From Lumnitzera littorea (lineage: Eukaryota > Streptophyta > Magnoliopsida > Myrtales > Combretaceae), in assembly GCA_024138015.1 (NCBI GenBank), contig JAMXBB010000010.1:84543958-84607957 (forward strand): DNA of 64,000 nt. The letters run 5' to 3'. Every line of letters begins with the position of its first letter. The stretch's first letter is position 1. A program made the translations under genes and the position numbers. This document shows positions 1-12,700 of the stretch, piece by piece. The notes under the pieces are model-generated. The model was given only the letters and a program-made list of their open reading frames with translations, had not been told where the DNA came from and did no database searches.

Positions 1-1134
1 ACTCTCTTTAATTGGCCGTGCTAAGAGCAAACAAAGGCAACCATATCAAGGGGTAGGTCAAAGCTTATAGAAAGCTTGAAAATGAGGATGGAAAAGTATA
101 TGAAACAAGGAATGAACAAGCAAACCATGGTTAGCTCTAAGAATGTTATGCACCAAAGAACTGCTAAGGACTCACAAAGTGAACTCAATGTGACTCGCGA
201 GCTAATTCATTAAACATACTTATCACTTAACCTTGTTTAAGGGTTAGGATAAGAGTAAAGCAAGCAAAAGGGAATGCTCATAGAAGGAGACAGTAAGGTA
301 TATTCAAATATTTGTGTTGATGTTACGGCTATATCTATAAGGGTATTTCTACCCAAAAAGTTAGGGCATTTTACATGTAAACCTCACAAATCTAGCCTTT
401 TAAGTATAAAGTTAGGTAATTTCCTTAAGTCAATAGAGTCGATAAATTTAAAACTGATTAAAATTTTAAAATCAAGATCTAAAACGAATATGAAAAACCC
501 TAACTTATTAATCGAAACCTTAATCGTGTATGAAAACCTTAAAATTCTATATGTATGTACATACTAGAGATCAAACCTGAACTTGATAAAAACCCTAAAT
601 CTTATATGTGTGTAAATACTAAAAAAAAATTGAACTTGACTATGATAAAAAACCTTAAGACTAAAACCTTAAGCGTATAAACGTACAAATTTACTTTTAC
701 AATAATAAATCTCTAATTGGGTATAATTATCAATCGATACACTTAATCACGTAAAATTACTAACAAACAACTGGAGATAACTTTTAAATATTAATAAACA
801 TAAAGAGTATCAAAATAATTTATGAAATTGATAAATATTATTATTTAATTATTAGTGACTATATATTTATATATCTCAATGAGTATAACTTCATTTAATT
901 ACTTAATTGATGTTTATGCATTATATAGCAATGTTGATTTTATATTTTATAATTTTTTTATAATTGTATTATTTATTATTCTAAATATTATTTATAGAAT
1001 AAGAAATATTAATAACAAATTCAAAATTTTATTTTATTTATTTATTCACTTATTTCCTTATTTCTTTATCTTTTTCTTTTTTTTTGCTTTTCCTTCTTAA
1101 TTTATATGTGTTATATATATAATATTATATAATT

Positions 1135-1157
1135 ACATGTTGACTAAGTCAACATGT
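1135..1157. other. Near-perfect palindrome with paired W-box cores
   Basis: Two 11-bp arms, ACATGTTGACT and AGTCAACATGT, are exact reverse complements around a single A. Each arm contains a TTGAC core, the W-box bound by WRKY factors. The site lies about 150 bp upstream of a TA repeat and a CT-rich leader-like stretch, so it may belong to an old LTR promoter. Function is inferred. Confidence 0.5.
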
Positions 1158-1306
1158 TATTTTCCTTCTTGAATTTTCTACCATTTTCTTTCCTTTATGT
1201 TTTCTTTGTCTTTTTCTTTTTCTTCCTTATCTTCTTCTCCATGCCATGACACCTAGATCATTTAGAGAATTCTTCATTTTTCTTCATTTTACACATATAA
1301 TTGGAC

Positions 1307-1332
<26 letters not shown>
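1307..1332. repeat. TA dinucleotide microsatellite
   Basis: Thirteen uninterrupted TA units are followed by CACATACA. It could double as an extended TATA box for the pyrimidine-rich leader downstream, but nothing in the sequence proves transcription. Confidence 0.85.
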
Positions 1333-1338
<6 letters not shown>

Positions 1339-3498
1339 CAACCACCATTTTTCTCTCTTTTCCATCTTCATTTTCAAAATTTCTCCCTCATTTTCTCACT
1401 TACCATTCTATCTTCACTACACTATTAAACTCCTCATTTTACAACAACAAAAAGGGAGAATAAGAAGAGAATTCTTCACCAAAATATAACTATACAAGTA
1501 AGTATATATATTTCCTTTGTATTTTATTTGTATTTTGATTCTACTTGTTGTATTTTGTACATTAAGTTTTAGTTATTTTCTTAAGTATTTATATATTTAT
1601 ACTATTATAGTAGATCTTAAGTATTTATATATATACTATTATAGTAGATGTAGTGTACATGTAGCTTAATGTTTTGTAATGGAAAATTCATGTACACATA
1701 CCAAATTATATGTATGTAAGTCTATTTCTCTTGGAAATTATGTTGTGTATGTGTACATGTTATTAGACATATTGAAATATCTATATGTATAAGTATATAT
1801 AGATACTTAGTTAAATAAACACTCCTTTATATAGTTTATGTATGCATAAGATATGTACATATATGAAGTATATATATATATATATGAATTATAATAGAAC
1901 ATATAGTATAAATATATGTATATACAAATAAAATTGGAAATATACGTGTACATATACCTACACACCACTATATGTGCATATTTTCATATGTACATAAAGT
2001 TGCATGATGGAAATATTAAATATTTATATGTATATATATATAAAACCGAATATATATATATGTGTGTGTATATAAGTTATGTATTGAAAGTTCTTTAAAA
2101 ATATAATAAGAAAATATAAATATACGTATATAAAAGTACATGTAAAATTAAGTATAAATACATGTACATGTATGTAAATACGTATAATAATGGTATATTA
2201 AAGGTACAAATACGTGTATATACATATATATGCACTTGTATAGGCATACATATAATAATAGTATAGTATGAGTATATATACAAGTATATGTACAAGTACA
2301 TATATTAATATACTAAGTATACGTGGATACTTAAGGATACATATGTATTTATAAATAAATATAAGTACATACATAATTATACTACACTTAATTAATAAAA
2401 CATGATAAAATATATATATGTAATTATGTACAGTGGACCGAAATTCATAAAATAAGAAAAAGCACACATACATAATAAATAATTAACAATAATAATATAT
2501 AAGTATAAATAATAATAATATAAAAGTTAAGGAATAAATAAATAAATTACCACGTAGACTAATAGAATTATACCATGTCAACAATTTATCTAAAATAATT
2601 AATTAAATCTAGAATTTCAAAATAATTACAAAAATCTTAATAATTAATTAAAATAATAATAATATAAAATTTAAGAAATGTTTTAAAAAATCAAGAAAAT
2701 TCAATAATTGCCATATGAATAATTAAAAAGATGCCACATCATCAATTTCTTTAAAAATAATCAATTAAATTGAAAATTGCAACATAATTAGAAAATAATA
2801 ATAATTAATTAATTAGGAAAAATTATAATAATAACCAAATTAATATAAGTGGTATATTAAACTTAAATATGAAGAAATAATAAAATATACATAAAATTGA
2901 GCTTAAAAATAGGGTTTAATAAAAATATGAATTAGATATTAATTAAATCATAAATTAATAAAGAAAAACTCAAAATTAATAAATAAAAATATTCGAGTTA
3001 AAATAACTAAATTTATAACAATTTAAACCCATATAAAAAAATGCGAATTTTAAAACTCAAAATGAATCCTGCTACATGAGAATACACCTAAAAACAATAA
3101 ACATTGACTATAAGATCATAAAAAAATCGGAGTTAAAATGAAAAAATTATTCGTAACTAAAGATTTAAAATAAACTAAGAGGAATACATAGGATAACTAA
3201 GTTAATTGACTTTATAAACTAATAATAAGGAGCAATAAGTAACTAAATACATAAAATACTACAATTTACAAAAATTACAAATATATTTCCTATTTACTCC
3301 AATAAATAAGTTAAATCACATTCAAGCCATACTTGGTTTATAATAGGAAGTTAGGCTAAATACGATAGATATTTAGTTGATTGAAGAACTTAGTTTTTCT
3401 GAATACTTATAAGTCTTATTATCTTTTTAGGTAGTCAATTTTTGAGTCCTAGAAATCCCAAAGGCTTAAAGAATGAGTATTAATCCAGGTGAAAGAGT

Positions 3499-4760
3499 TG
3501 TAATGACCCGCTATCTGCTTATGCATGTTATTTGTGTGATGTTTTGTTGATTGTTATTGCTTGTATGTCTGAATGATTGTTTTGCTTATTTGCTATCATC
3601 TATATGATCACCTTCTTAAATTGATAAATACAAATATCTAACCAAAATAACCGATTATATTTATCATATATTTATGACTTAATTGGTATACTGATAGAGA
3701 GTGCTAGTTTTATAGATTTTTAAGAAAAGTATTTTTGGAAAGCGCTTTTCAAATCTTAAATATATTTTTGGTATCATTTTTAAGAGGGCTCATAACGCCA
3801 TTAATGATATTTTATTGTTAAACTAAAGCTAGCATGGTATTTCTAATTGATTGAGAAAGGACTTGCATATTTATGCCTATGGGACCTTGGATATATTTTG
3901 ATTGCGAGAGAACTCGTATATTTGCACCTATGGGGCCTTAATATATTTTGATAGTGAGAGGACTCGTTTAGTTATACTCGAAGGGACTCGGATGGTGGAT
4001 GGCCCTTGTTGGGGTCTACCTATTTAGATTGGTATTTCTTACTCGATTAAAGTAGAGTAATAGTCGAGTGTTGTTTGGAGGGATGGTGCCCCCAGACAGT
4101 CTCATGCAGATACAGCAATTAATCGATGTATAGACGATGTAAATTTATACCTTTCATGGTTTTGGACTCTTATGGATGTATTGCTTGCTTTCATCTCACA
4201 TGCATGCATTTTATGTGTAAATAGCTTATATGTGTGCTAATAATGTTTGATAACTTGCTTGAACAATAGGAGTAAGAAACGAACTTACTGAGCTATGGTA
4301 TGCTCATTCCCTTGTTGTTTCTTTTACATGCTCATTTAAGCTAAGATTGGGACAAATTCTAAGCGCTAACTGCAAATTAGAGATAAGTTTGATAATGATA
4401 AAGTCAATAGTACAAAAGTATCTTTTGTAGAAAATATTTATATATTAAGTATTTATATAATTTAGTATTTCTAGTAAATTACAAAGTTAATTAACCCTGT
4501 CTTATTATTTGGTAGGGGATATCAATTCTCTATGGCTCTGTGGGATTGTGGAATATCGGATATCCATAACTATTTATATTTTATAGTAGGTCAATTAATT
4601 AAAATTGGAAACTTTAGTGATTAATTATTTAGTGTCTTATAATTTTTAACTTGCAAGATAGTTTTCATATCATAGGTACACACATGATATGAAAATTTTA
4701 GAAAATCTTATTGCCCCCCTATAGGTCCTAATACTACCTAAAATGGAAAAGAAAAAAAAG
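3499..4760 (+). repeat. Degenerate LTR-like sequence, probably chromovirus
   Basis: The block starts TGTAATGACCCG, close to the TGTAAC-type starts of plant Tekay/Del LTRs. It contains related short phrases in succession (CTATGGGACCTTGG at about 3879, CTATGGGGCCTTAA at about 3929, GAGAGGACTCG at about 3955) and a segment reading GAACTTACTGAGCTATGG near 4270 that resembles a common phrase of such LTRs. No boundary or target duplication was found. It lies upstream of readable chromovirus integrase sequence on the same strand, which is the main reason for the assignment. Confidence 0.35.
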
Positions 4761-5273
4761 GGCACTATCTAAAAGAAGTAATGTATAAGGAATAATAAAT
4801 GGTATAAATAAAAAATCAAAGAAGTTGGTAATTGGTGTAACAAATCCTTTTACGTGGTGCTAGACACGTGGCGATGAATCATTGGGGTACTTCTGGTAGA
4901 AACAAACAAAACTGTACAATTAAGTTGGAAGTTGCTAAGTAGAAGTATTGAGCAGACTTAAGGCTTCTTCTAAAGGGATGTAGGCTCGAAAGTGCTTTGG
5001 GGTCCTTGGCACAAGTAGTATCGAGCTACTGGTCAGCATAGGAAAAGAGCAAGGCTTGATTGAGTAGTTTGAGAAACATGAATCAGGCTTACATATGATA
5101 GCTGATAGAGTTAAAGTTGCTCAACTCGGTAAGTGGAGTTAGTCAGTAGTGAGGATCAACTCGGCTTTGGTTAGAGTTAGCTGGAAAGATAGAATCCGCT
5201 TCATTAGTCCTTTAAGAACTCAAGCTCGGGCTTGAGTTAGGGGTCTCATTGCCTGATTCCCATCGGTCTTATT

Positions 5274-5940
5274 GATAGGCAAATAGAGAAGACCATACAA
5301 ACTCTGGAAAACTTATTGAGAGTGTATGCCTTAGATTTTGTCAGTCAATGAGATGAATGCTTGCCATTAATGAATTTTGCTTATAACAATAGTAATCAGA
5401 TGATTATCTAAATGGCCACATATGAAGCCTTTTTATGGTCGGAAGTGTAGATCTCCTATCCATTGGGATAAGGTAGGAGAGAGGTAGGTCTTGGGTCTAA
5501 ACTTACTATAAGAGGCAGTGGATAAAGCGAGGATAATAAGATAAAGGATGCTAGCCGCATAGAGTTGCTAATTGGAATGGTAGAGTATTGGCTGGAACTT
5601 CCTCCTAGATTAGAAAGAGTTTATAATGTTTTCCATGTGTTAATGTTAAGGAAATGCAAGCTTGACCTAATATAAGAGGCAAAGTAGCAAAGAGTAAAAA
5701 TAGTAAGCTTAGAGCCCTTAGAGTTACAATACAATTTGTCCACATTAAAACGACTTATCAAAATAGTAAACACCAAGATTCAGGAGTTAAGAAGGAGGTG
5801 AATATCTTATGTTAAAGTACAATGATTGAATCAATCAAAGAGGGAAGCAACTTGGGAACTAGAAGAAGAGATGAAGAGAAAGTATCCATAATTATTCTAA
5901 GATCAAGATATATAATTTTCAACTTTCAAGGACGAAAGTT
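5274..5940 (+). pseudogene. Chromovirus integrase C-terminus and chromodomain remnant
   Basis: Reading the plus strand with several frameshifts gives the end of a Ty3/gypsy pol. From 5274 it reads DRQIEKTIQTLENLLRVYALDF, then a stop-containing stretch with LPLMNFAYNNS, then MATYEAF, GRKCRSPIHWDKVGER and, at about 5586, YWLELPPRLERVYNVFHV. Near 5830-5885 it reads REATWELEEEMKRKYP, which matches the end of a Tekay/Del chromodomain. These motifs lie between the integrase core glutamate region and the end of pol in chromoviruses. Several stops are of the kind produced by TGG to TGA or CAA to TAA changes. There is no intact frame, so this is a dead fragment. The upstream RT and gag are not recognisable. 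Confidence 0.8.
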
Positions 5941-5961
5941 TTATATGGGAAGAAGAGAGAT

Positions 5962-6028
5962 TGTAAAACATGGCTCATACAAATAAATAAATAAATGAGG
6001 ATTCATTAAGAATTTAAAACTAACGTAG
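5962..6028 (+). repeat. Possible start of chromovirus 3' LTR, split by Athila-like insertion
   Basis: Directly after the pol remnant and a purine-rich stretch, the sequence begins TGTAAAACATGG. The segment at 35895-36027, on the far side of the Athila-like element, ends CGGGGTGTTACA, which fits the end of a TGTAAC-type LTR. Joined, the two would make an LTR of only about 200 bp, short for this lineage, so deletion or misassignment is possible. Confidence 0.35.
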
Positions 6029-7127
6029 TAGGGCATATATCATACTTATTAGGTAAGTGCACCTGTCGAGTAATGGTATAGAGGAATTGTAGAGTTTAGG
6101 GTTGCCGATCTTATGAGGAATGAACACTTACTCACTTGTACTCAATGATTCTAATTAAAATAGATTGCAATATTGACAATAGGTTAAATGAAAATTAAGA
6201 AACGGAAACTAATAAGAAATTAACTATGAATGCAACAATGAAATGAAACTAATCAACCATAAACGAGGATGTCTAAACTCTAATCATCAAGAGGATTTCA
6301 TGTAGTAGCCTAGGTTTCTAGTGAATTTCTTTTTCTTATTAATTGGAGGAATTCGATGGCTAATTTAGTAGGAATCACTTCTTTATTAAATTCTAATCTT
6401 AATTACATTCTATTTGAATTGCTTATAGAATAGAACTCCTTAGACCATCATTAAGAACAGGAATTCCACAAGATAAACAAGAAACAATTTTTAATTTTGG
6501 AAGAAATCTATAGCATACTTCTAAACTTATAGCAAATCCCTTTAATTACGATGGATCTTTTATGTATTGACCTCACAACTTTAATACATAAAATTAGATA
6601 ATTAAGTTGCAACTCTAGAAATGACAACTTAATTTGAACAAAACATTTAAGTGAATTAACTAGAATAAGAGAATTTCATTAAAATAAAAACAATGATCAA
6701 ACGATACATGTTACCTCAATGGTTACAGGTCTAGATATTGTTGCTTTATGTTATAATCTCGATAAAGATACAAGCTTCCACGACAAAAATGAATTAAACC
6801 TTAAGAAAAAGAGCTCTTCTATGCCTATCTGCATCTCCCTTCCTTGTGTACATGTGTTTATCATTTATTTATAACATCTAGACAAAGTAATCTCTAAGTG
6901 GCAAGTGAATCAAAGTTATTGTAGGTCCATGGGTAGGTATACAACCATGGTGGTTGGGCGTGAACTTCTCTTTGCAATAATTCTTTGAGAAATTGATAAT
7001 GAGAAGATCACGATTGCTAAACACATCCATGGTAAGGGATTGTGGTCTTATTTTTGTCCAAGAATTCTACAAATTTCAATTGGAAATTAATGACATAGGC
7101 TTCACATTGGCTATGAAGGGTAATTGT
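6029..7127 (-). repeat. Athila-like 3' LTR, first part
   Basis: This segment matches 34551 to about 35640 along its length, for example the shared phrase AACTAATCAACCATAAACGA. The terminal TG on the plus strand has become TA (TAGGGCATAT against TGGGACGTAT in the other LTR). The LTR breaks at 7127, where the Ogre-like element begins, and resumes at 17794. Confidence 0.8.
7123..7127. other. Target duplication of Ogre-like element, left copy
   Basis: ATTGT directly precedes the 5' LTR. The right copy at 17789-17793 is ATCGT, a single C/T difference that fits methylcytosine decay. Confidence 0.65.
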
Positions 7128-7653
7128 TGTAGACACCCAATTTTTGCCTCTCCATTTTTATACTTTAAAAAGGGTCTTAATTCAAAAATAAAAAAATAAT
7201 AATAAATAGAAGAAAAAATTAAAAAAATGATGAAAATAAAAAAATGAAAAAAAATTATAAAAACTTTTTTAGGAAAATAGATTCTTAGAAAATAAAACGT
7301 TTTAGAGTTAATGAATTTGGTTTTAACTCATTTCAAATAACTTTATCTTAGAAGGTCATATAATTTAAGTATAATTTAATTATACTAAATATCAAGGTAC
7401 AGATTAACGATCTAACGAATAAGCACTTAAGTAATGGCATCATGTGTTTTTTATTTTTTTCTTCCATTTGCAAAAACTAATCTTATCAAATCTTTTAAAT
7501 ATAATAGAATTGTATTTAAATCATTATTGGAGATAAGACAAATCTAATACGGTAGCGTTAAATCCAAAAGAATAAAGATCTGTAGATATTTAAATCTAAT
7601 TCAAATTTATTGATATAGATTTGAATCGATAAAGAAAATTTGATATGGAGTCT

Positions 7654-7665
7654 TATATATATAAA
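7654..7665 (+). promoter_or_regulatory. LTR TATA box (5' LTR)
   Basis: TATATATATAAA lies at the U3/R side of the CA-rich island. The 3' LTR has TATATATATATA at the matching position 15385-15396. It would drive element transcription; activity is inferred. Confidence 0.6.
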
Positions 7666-7679
7666 TTGCTTGGCGTAAA

Positions 7680-8880
7680 ACAAAGAAAAAGAATTTACAC
7701 ACTCGCCTCAACAAAAAAAACTGCCATCAACTCCCCTTTCTCACAACAAACCGAAGTCTTCTTGCCCCATCACCATCCTTGTCGCAACTAAGCAGTTCAC
7801 GCACACTAACTTTCACTCGGCACGAACTTCAGACAGCAACTCCAGTCGTGACCCCCACTGATCGAGCTGAACACGGTGACAGTTACAACCACCCTTGCTG
7901 CAACGTGCAGCAGTCCCCAACACACGAACAATACCGTCCCAGTCAACATAACACCTGGCTGAACACACACAAACACGTATAGTGATAGCCACAACCGCTC
8001 ACTCTTATGACCACTCTCACTAACGCCTGATGCGAACACTACTTTACTGATCGCATAAACCTATGCCACTTCACCCACTGCACTGACCATGACCAGCTAA
8101 TCCACTGACACACACTCAACACTACTACACACAACATTGAAGCACGCCCAAGCACGGAACAGATACTGCAGTATACATGGTCAACATCGATGATACTCCA
8201 CGGAGAACACACACCCATCATCTTTGTCCAACCGCAAACGCACAAACACAATAAATCTCCAGCTGCATACAGCCCAGATGTTGACTAGTCTTCAAACTCT
8301 ACACCCTATGAAGAACACTGCGATCAAAGAACAACAGTGACGAACCATCATCGAGCACGCTTGACTTGCACAACAATCCGATCCTTAAACCTTGACCAGT
8401 GATGACCAAACACCGGCGATCAATCACACAAGTCACTATCCATCCTTACACCTATCATCTTTGATTAATACTGCAATCCCTTGTCCTTTGCACGTCCAAT
8501 ACAAGCTGCTGTACAGTCCATTCGCTATCCACATATGCTCCAAAGTTTCTCTAGCCCACAAACTATCACACTAATCTGTACACTCCACTGTCCCCATCCT
8601 CACACTTTGCACACACGAGCACTAAGTACGATACAATCCAACAAGCACGCGACCACATCCACAACGCCACAACAATTCTACGTCGACTGATCAACATATA
8701 CCGATCACGGCCACGACCCCTGTCACGAACCCATACTCTGAGCCACTGTCCTTTTTACATTGACACAACACAACCCACGATCACAGTCACTGCCCAAACA
8801 CGATCACAGCCTCACACATAACTGCACACTGACGCTATTGTCCACGTACGCCCAACTCATATCAACTAATTTAGGTTCGG
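7680..8880 (+). other. CA-rich, G-poor LTR island (5' copy)
   Basis: About 1.2 kb just after the TATA box is markedly richer in GC than its surroundings and strongly skewed toward C and A on the element sense strand, with endless short CA-based words. The open frames in it (for example 7779-7982 and 8392-8690) resemble no protein and do not survive intact in the sister LTR, so I do not call them genes. The same island occurs at 15420-16612, and a related one at 20570-21315. Confidence 0.7.
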
Positions 8881-9724
8881 TTCTTCAATTATTTTTTATT
8901 TATTTATGAAATATATTATATTTATTTATTCATTTATTTGATGTAGGTTGTTTAATAGTGGTTTAATTGTAAATATATATATATATATATCTTAGTTTAG
9001 AATTTTTTTTTAGTATTAGGTTTTTTTTTAGGATTTCTCGTTTAGAAAAATTATTTTTTAGAAACGAAAATTAATAAAAATCCTTTTAAAAAAATTAATT
9101 AGGATGTTTTGGAGAGTTTTTTTTTCATAAAATAAAAATACTCAAGAATTAGGGCCCTTTTAGAATTTTATTTGAATAAATTAAGTTGATAAACACATAA
9201 ATCCAGTCATTTTTTTTAAAGTTAAAATAAACTAACACACTAAAACTTTTGAAAAGAACTATAGTTGTCCAATCTCGATTAGGGAATATATAGGCATCTT
9301 TGGAGTGACATTAAAATCTATAAAAACTTATGTTTTTTATTATTTTATTTATTTATTTTAATTTTTCTTAAAAATATCAAAAAAGGATAATTTTGAAAAA
9401 TAAAACTTATTTTCGGAAAATGGATAGTGATACCCGTTAGAGTTTAATAGGTTAGCTCCCTAATTCGGAAATCTCTAGTTTTTTTATCAAATTGAAACCG
9501 GTGGCTAAATCGTAGTTAATCCATTTAATTGATTACGATTTTTCTTTTTCCTGACTCTAATAGGATGGCGACTTCAAAAAAATTTTTATTTTAAAAAGAA
9601 AAATTGGAATTTCTCAATTTCTCTAGTTGTAGATTAATATTAAATGAGTTAAGATTTAGTATTAATTAGAAAGTAAAAAATCAAATTAAAAAATAAAGAA
9701 ATTGAAAATCTAGGCTCAATAGTT

Positions 9725-9741
9725 TGACGACTCTACTAGGG
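9725..9741 (+). other. Decayed primer-binding site of Ogre-like element
   Basis: The sequence TGACGACTCTACTAGGG lies 3 bases after the 5' LTR end. It matches the Ogre-lineage PBS (complement of a tRNA-Arg 3' end, from general knowledge) except for three positions, where the PBS would have G instead of A. All three differences are of the type left by cytosine deamination on the other strand. Confidence 0.6.
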
Positions 9742-12700
9742 ATGTCAAGAGGACTAGCTACAAGAATTTATTGAAATTAAGATTATTTAAAAAAATATAT
9801 ACTTGAGTCAATTGTTATTTTATTTTATTTTAATTTTTTTATACTAATACGTATGTTACAACTCATTTAATGGGGTCGTTTTGGGATTGCTTATTTTTTA
9901 TTTTATTTTTCGCATCATAAATACATGGTAGATATGATCAAAACTAAGCTATCTTAGGATTTTAGGAGGGGAGTCATTGTGTAAGTTTTGGATGTTGTGG
10001 GGCAACTACCTTTCAGGGCTAATCAGGTTACCCCACTCAAGTTCATATATGACCATAGAATTGTTACTTTAAAAAACACGGTGGTTATAGAACTTAAGGA
10101 CCTTTAGAACCTACCCTTTGCATACATGAAAACCTTTTTCAAAAAATTTGTGAGAACCCATAATGTGGCAGACCTAAATGATTAAGGGCGGTTGTGAAGC
10201 TATATTTCCTTACATTTTCCTTTATAGTCCTATTGTAATATTTCCCTATAATTATTTTCCCATAATAATTCCATGTAAAGTTTAGGATAGGCTATGACTA
10301 GTTCAAGTCAAGGGGCTTTCAAATAGATCCATGTCTACCCACCTCATTGGCCTAAAAAATTACTCCATATATGTTTTTGACTTTTCAACCCGGATAAATA
10401 AGAATTTATTAAGAATAAGATTGGGACCATCTTGTCCCTATAGAAGATCCCCGTGGATCTTACCTTAGTGTTGGCCTTAGTACATCTATGGGAGCTCGAA
10501 TCTATCGCTTTTTGTTTGGACCCACATCAATTGAGCCCAACCCTTGTAGAGTAAATAAGAAAAAAAAAAACAACAAAACAAAAAGAATCAAACTTGTATA
10601 ATAATTTTAAGTAGTTTTCATTTTGCCAAGTGTTTTACCAGCCAGAAATATTCATTCTTTTAGACAGATTAATACTTTATAAATAGCCTTTCTTATTTAG
10701 AATAAATAGGGTTTAGATTTTTTTTTGTTTAGTTTTTTATTCTTCATTCTTTAGAATTCCTCTTTTGTAAATAGACCCTCAGTAGTTTTGTTCTATAGGT
10801 AAATAACTTATGTAGGCCTGTATATAAAATCTTAAGAAAGCAATCCCCCATTTACAATTTGATCACTTGGTCTCTATAACATAAAAGCCCTAACATTTTC
10901 TCTCCCTCTTTCTAAAGAAAAAAAAAGAAGAAGTGGCTAACAGTTACAAATCCTTGTGGGACTCGCGATAAACACAATCACTTGGCTCATTAAGGTAGCT
11001 AACCTAAACATATCCACTTGGCCTGAAAAGGCAACAAACCAAACACGAACCCTTAGCCCATTAAGATAATTGAACCAACTCAAGACTCTTAATCCATCAA
11101 GTCCAACCAAGAACCAAGTTAAAACACGAAGTCATGAAACACTATCCTAAGCTCGATCCTTGGTACAAAAAGAGGAGCAATTCATAGCCCCTTTCACCTC
11201 AAAACATGTTGATGTTGGCTCATTTAACTCTAAAGAATCGGGTCTAAAATCACACATGGATGCCAAGCGGCATTAAGTCCTATAAGTCTAGGGTAATTTA
11301 AGCAAGAATGCGAAAGGTGAGGGGCATTCGGTCTTTGAAATTCTATTAAGTGAAAGTTATTGTTTTACAATTGGCAGCATGTTTTAAGAAATTAGGGGGG
11401 TAAGGTCGATCTCTACCTTGGGGTAACCCAATATAAGCTCTTACCTAAGGAATTGATAACTCACTTTTAAAAGGTTTAAAAAGAAAAGAGGCAAGCTATA
11501 TTCTATACACTAACCCTTAAATACTTTAAGAGTTAAGTGACATAATGGTGAGAGATTTTTAGACTCATTCCTTAAAGGAAGTCTATTTTAAATTTAATAC
11601 GCAAACCAACATGAAGTTGGGTATTCATTTTCAAATCCTAAACACAATTATCTTTTGTTAACCCCGTTAAACCAATTTAAAGTCCTTTTAAAGGTAAACC
11701 CTATTAAGAACTACTCTAAAATGAGGTAATTCAGAGGTTAGGGTTATTGATTAGGAGAGAAGGATAAAACTGATTTATATTTATCTTAGTAATAACAATT
11801 CAAGGATAACTTTTTTTTTGGATAAATTGTTCCCTTTGAAGAAAAGCTAATGCTTTTCCAAATATCTCAAGACCACACATACCTTACCTAAGCCCATACA
11901 TTTGAAACCTATGGATTTAATGCCTTGAGTCATCTAAAGACAAAGACTCGACAAAAATGGTAATTACTTCTAGAGAGAAAAAAGCAAGAAATAATGGGGC
12001 AAAGTGAGATAGAGGAAAAAAGAAAAAAAAAAAGAAAGAAAGAAAAAATAAATAAAGGAAAAAACCAAAAGAAAGAAAAAGGAAGAAATGCTTGAACATC
12101 GGGTTTGAGAAAAGCTCCAATAAAAAAAAGGCTTAGAAGCTCAAGCTGCTCTAAAAACACAAGCTCTTGAATCACATTTTCAACCATTAACACAAAACCC
12201 CATATCCATTTTGGAGTTACACTCTAAATCATGAACACAAAGCCTTTCCATCTATCTTGAATCACATAAGACTTCCTCACCCACAATACCTACAACATTC
12301 GATAAAAGCTATTTTGATCTTGAAGGATAATTTATCTAAAATAAAAATTATTTTTGAAACTGGGGCAAACACATTTCTAGTTTTTCCTAAGGGTTCTTGA
12401 CTTGTATACCTGGGTTAGATAAAGGTATTTTTTTCAAAATAGGCCATCTCATTAATCTCTTTTGAAACCATTTAACCAAAAGCCCGATTCACAATACTCG
12501 ACTTAAAAAGACGTGATAGATTGATTAAAGTGTATCACTTACAAATTGGACTGTAATTTTTGGAATAGTAGTCAAGAGCGAAATCTAGACCAAGAGCACA
12601 CAAGGAAGTCCTCTTCGACTAGACTAATTGTGAGTTACCTTTTCCTTAGGAAATGAATGTTTAAAATCATAAGGTTTCACTAAGAAGCTCGGTATTAAGG

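Larger units (their letters stand above)
1..3498. other. AT-rich intergenic DNA, probably old LTR sequence
   Basis: No gene can be supported here; the open frames are short and come from low-complexity AT or pyrimidine runs. Between about 1200 and 1500 a TA repeat is followed by a CT-rich leader-like stretch and purine-rich sequence, which resembles the promoter and leader of a Tekay-type LTR but is not diagnostic. Positions 2560-2660 and 2732-2835 are two diverged copies of one AT-rich segment, each starting near a CATGTCAACAATTT or CACATCATCAATTT motif. Calling this part of the chromovirus seen at 5.3-5.9 kb is inference. Confidence 0.4.
7128..9721 (+). repeat. 5' LTR of Ogre-like element
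   Basis: Order: start TGTAGACACCC; AT-rich U3; a truncated tRNA-like module at about 7397-7440; extended TATA box 7654-7665; a CA-rich, G-poor island 7680-8880; a TA microsatellite near 8975; a decayed TACGTA-type motif near 9285-9300; end GGCTCAATA, where the other LTR has GGCTTGACA. Compared with the 3' LTR it lacks about 40 bp, including the B-box part of the tRNA-like module, and the 293-bp MITE. Confidence 0.8.

Noticed and set aside
6024..6028. Target duplication of the Athila-like element (CGTAG against TAAGG at 35895-35899)
   Set aside because: Only one of five positions is identical, and one mismatch is a T/A transversion, so decay alone does not explain it.
7779..8690. Several 60-77 codon frames on both strands in the CA-rich island
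   Set aside because: They depend on skewed composition, are not preserved in the sister LTR at 15420-16612 and show no motif.
11917..12193. Overlapping minus-strand frames rich in Phe and Leu
   Set aside because: They are the complement of a homopurine run inside the non-coding part of the Ogre-like element.
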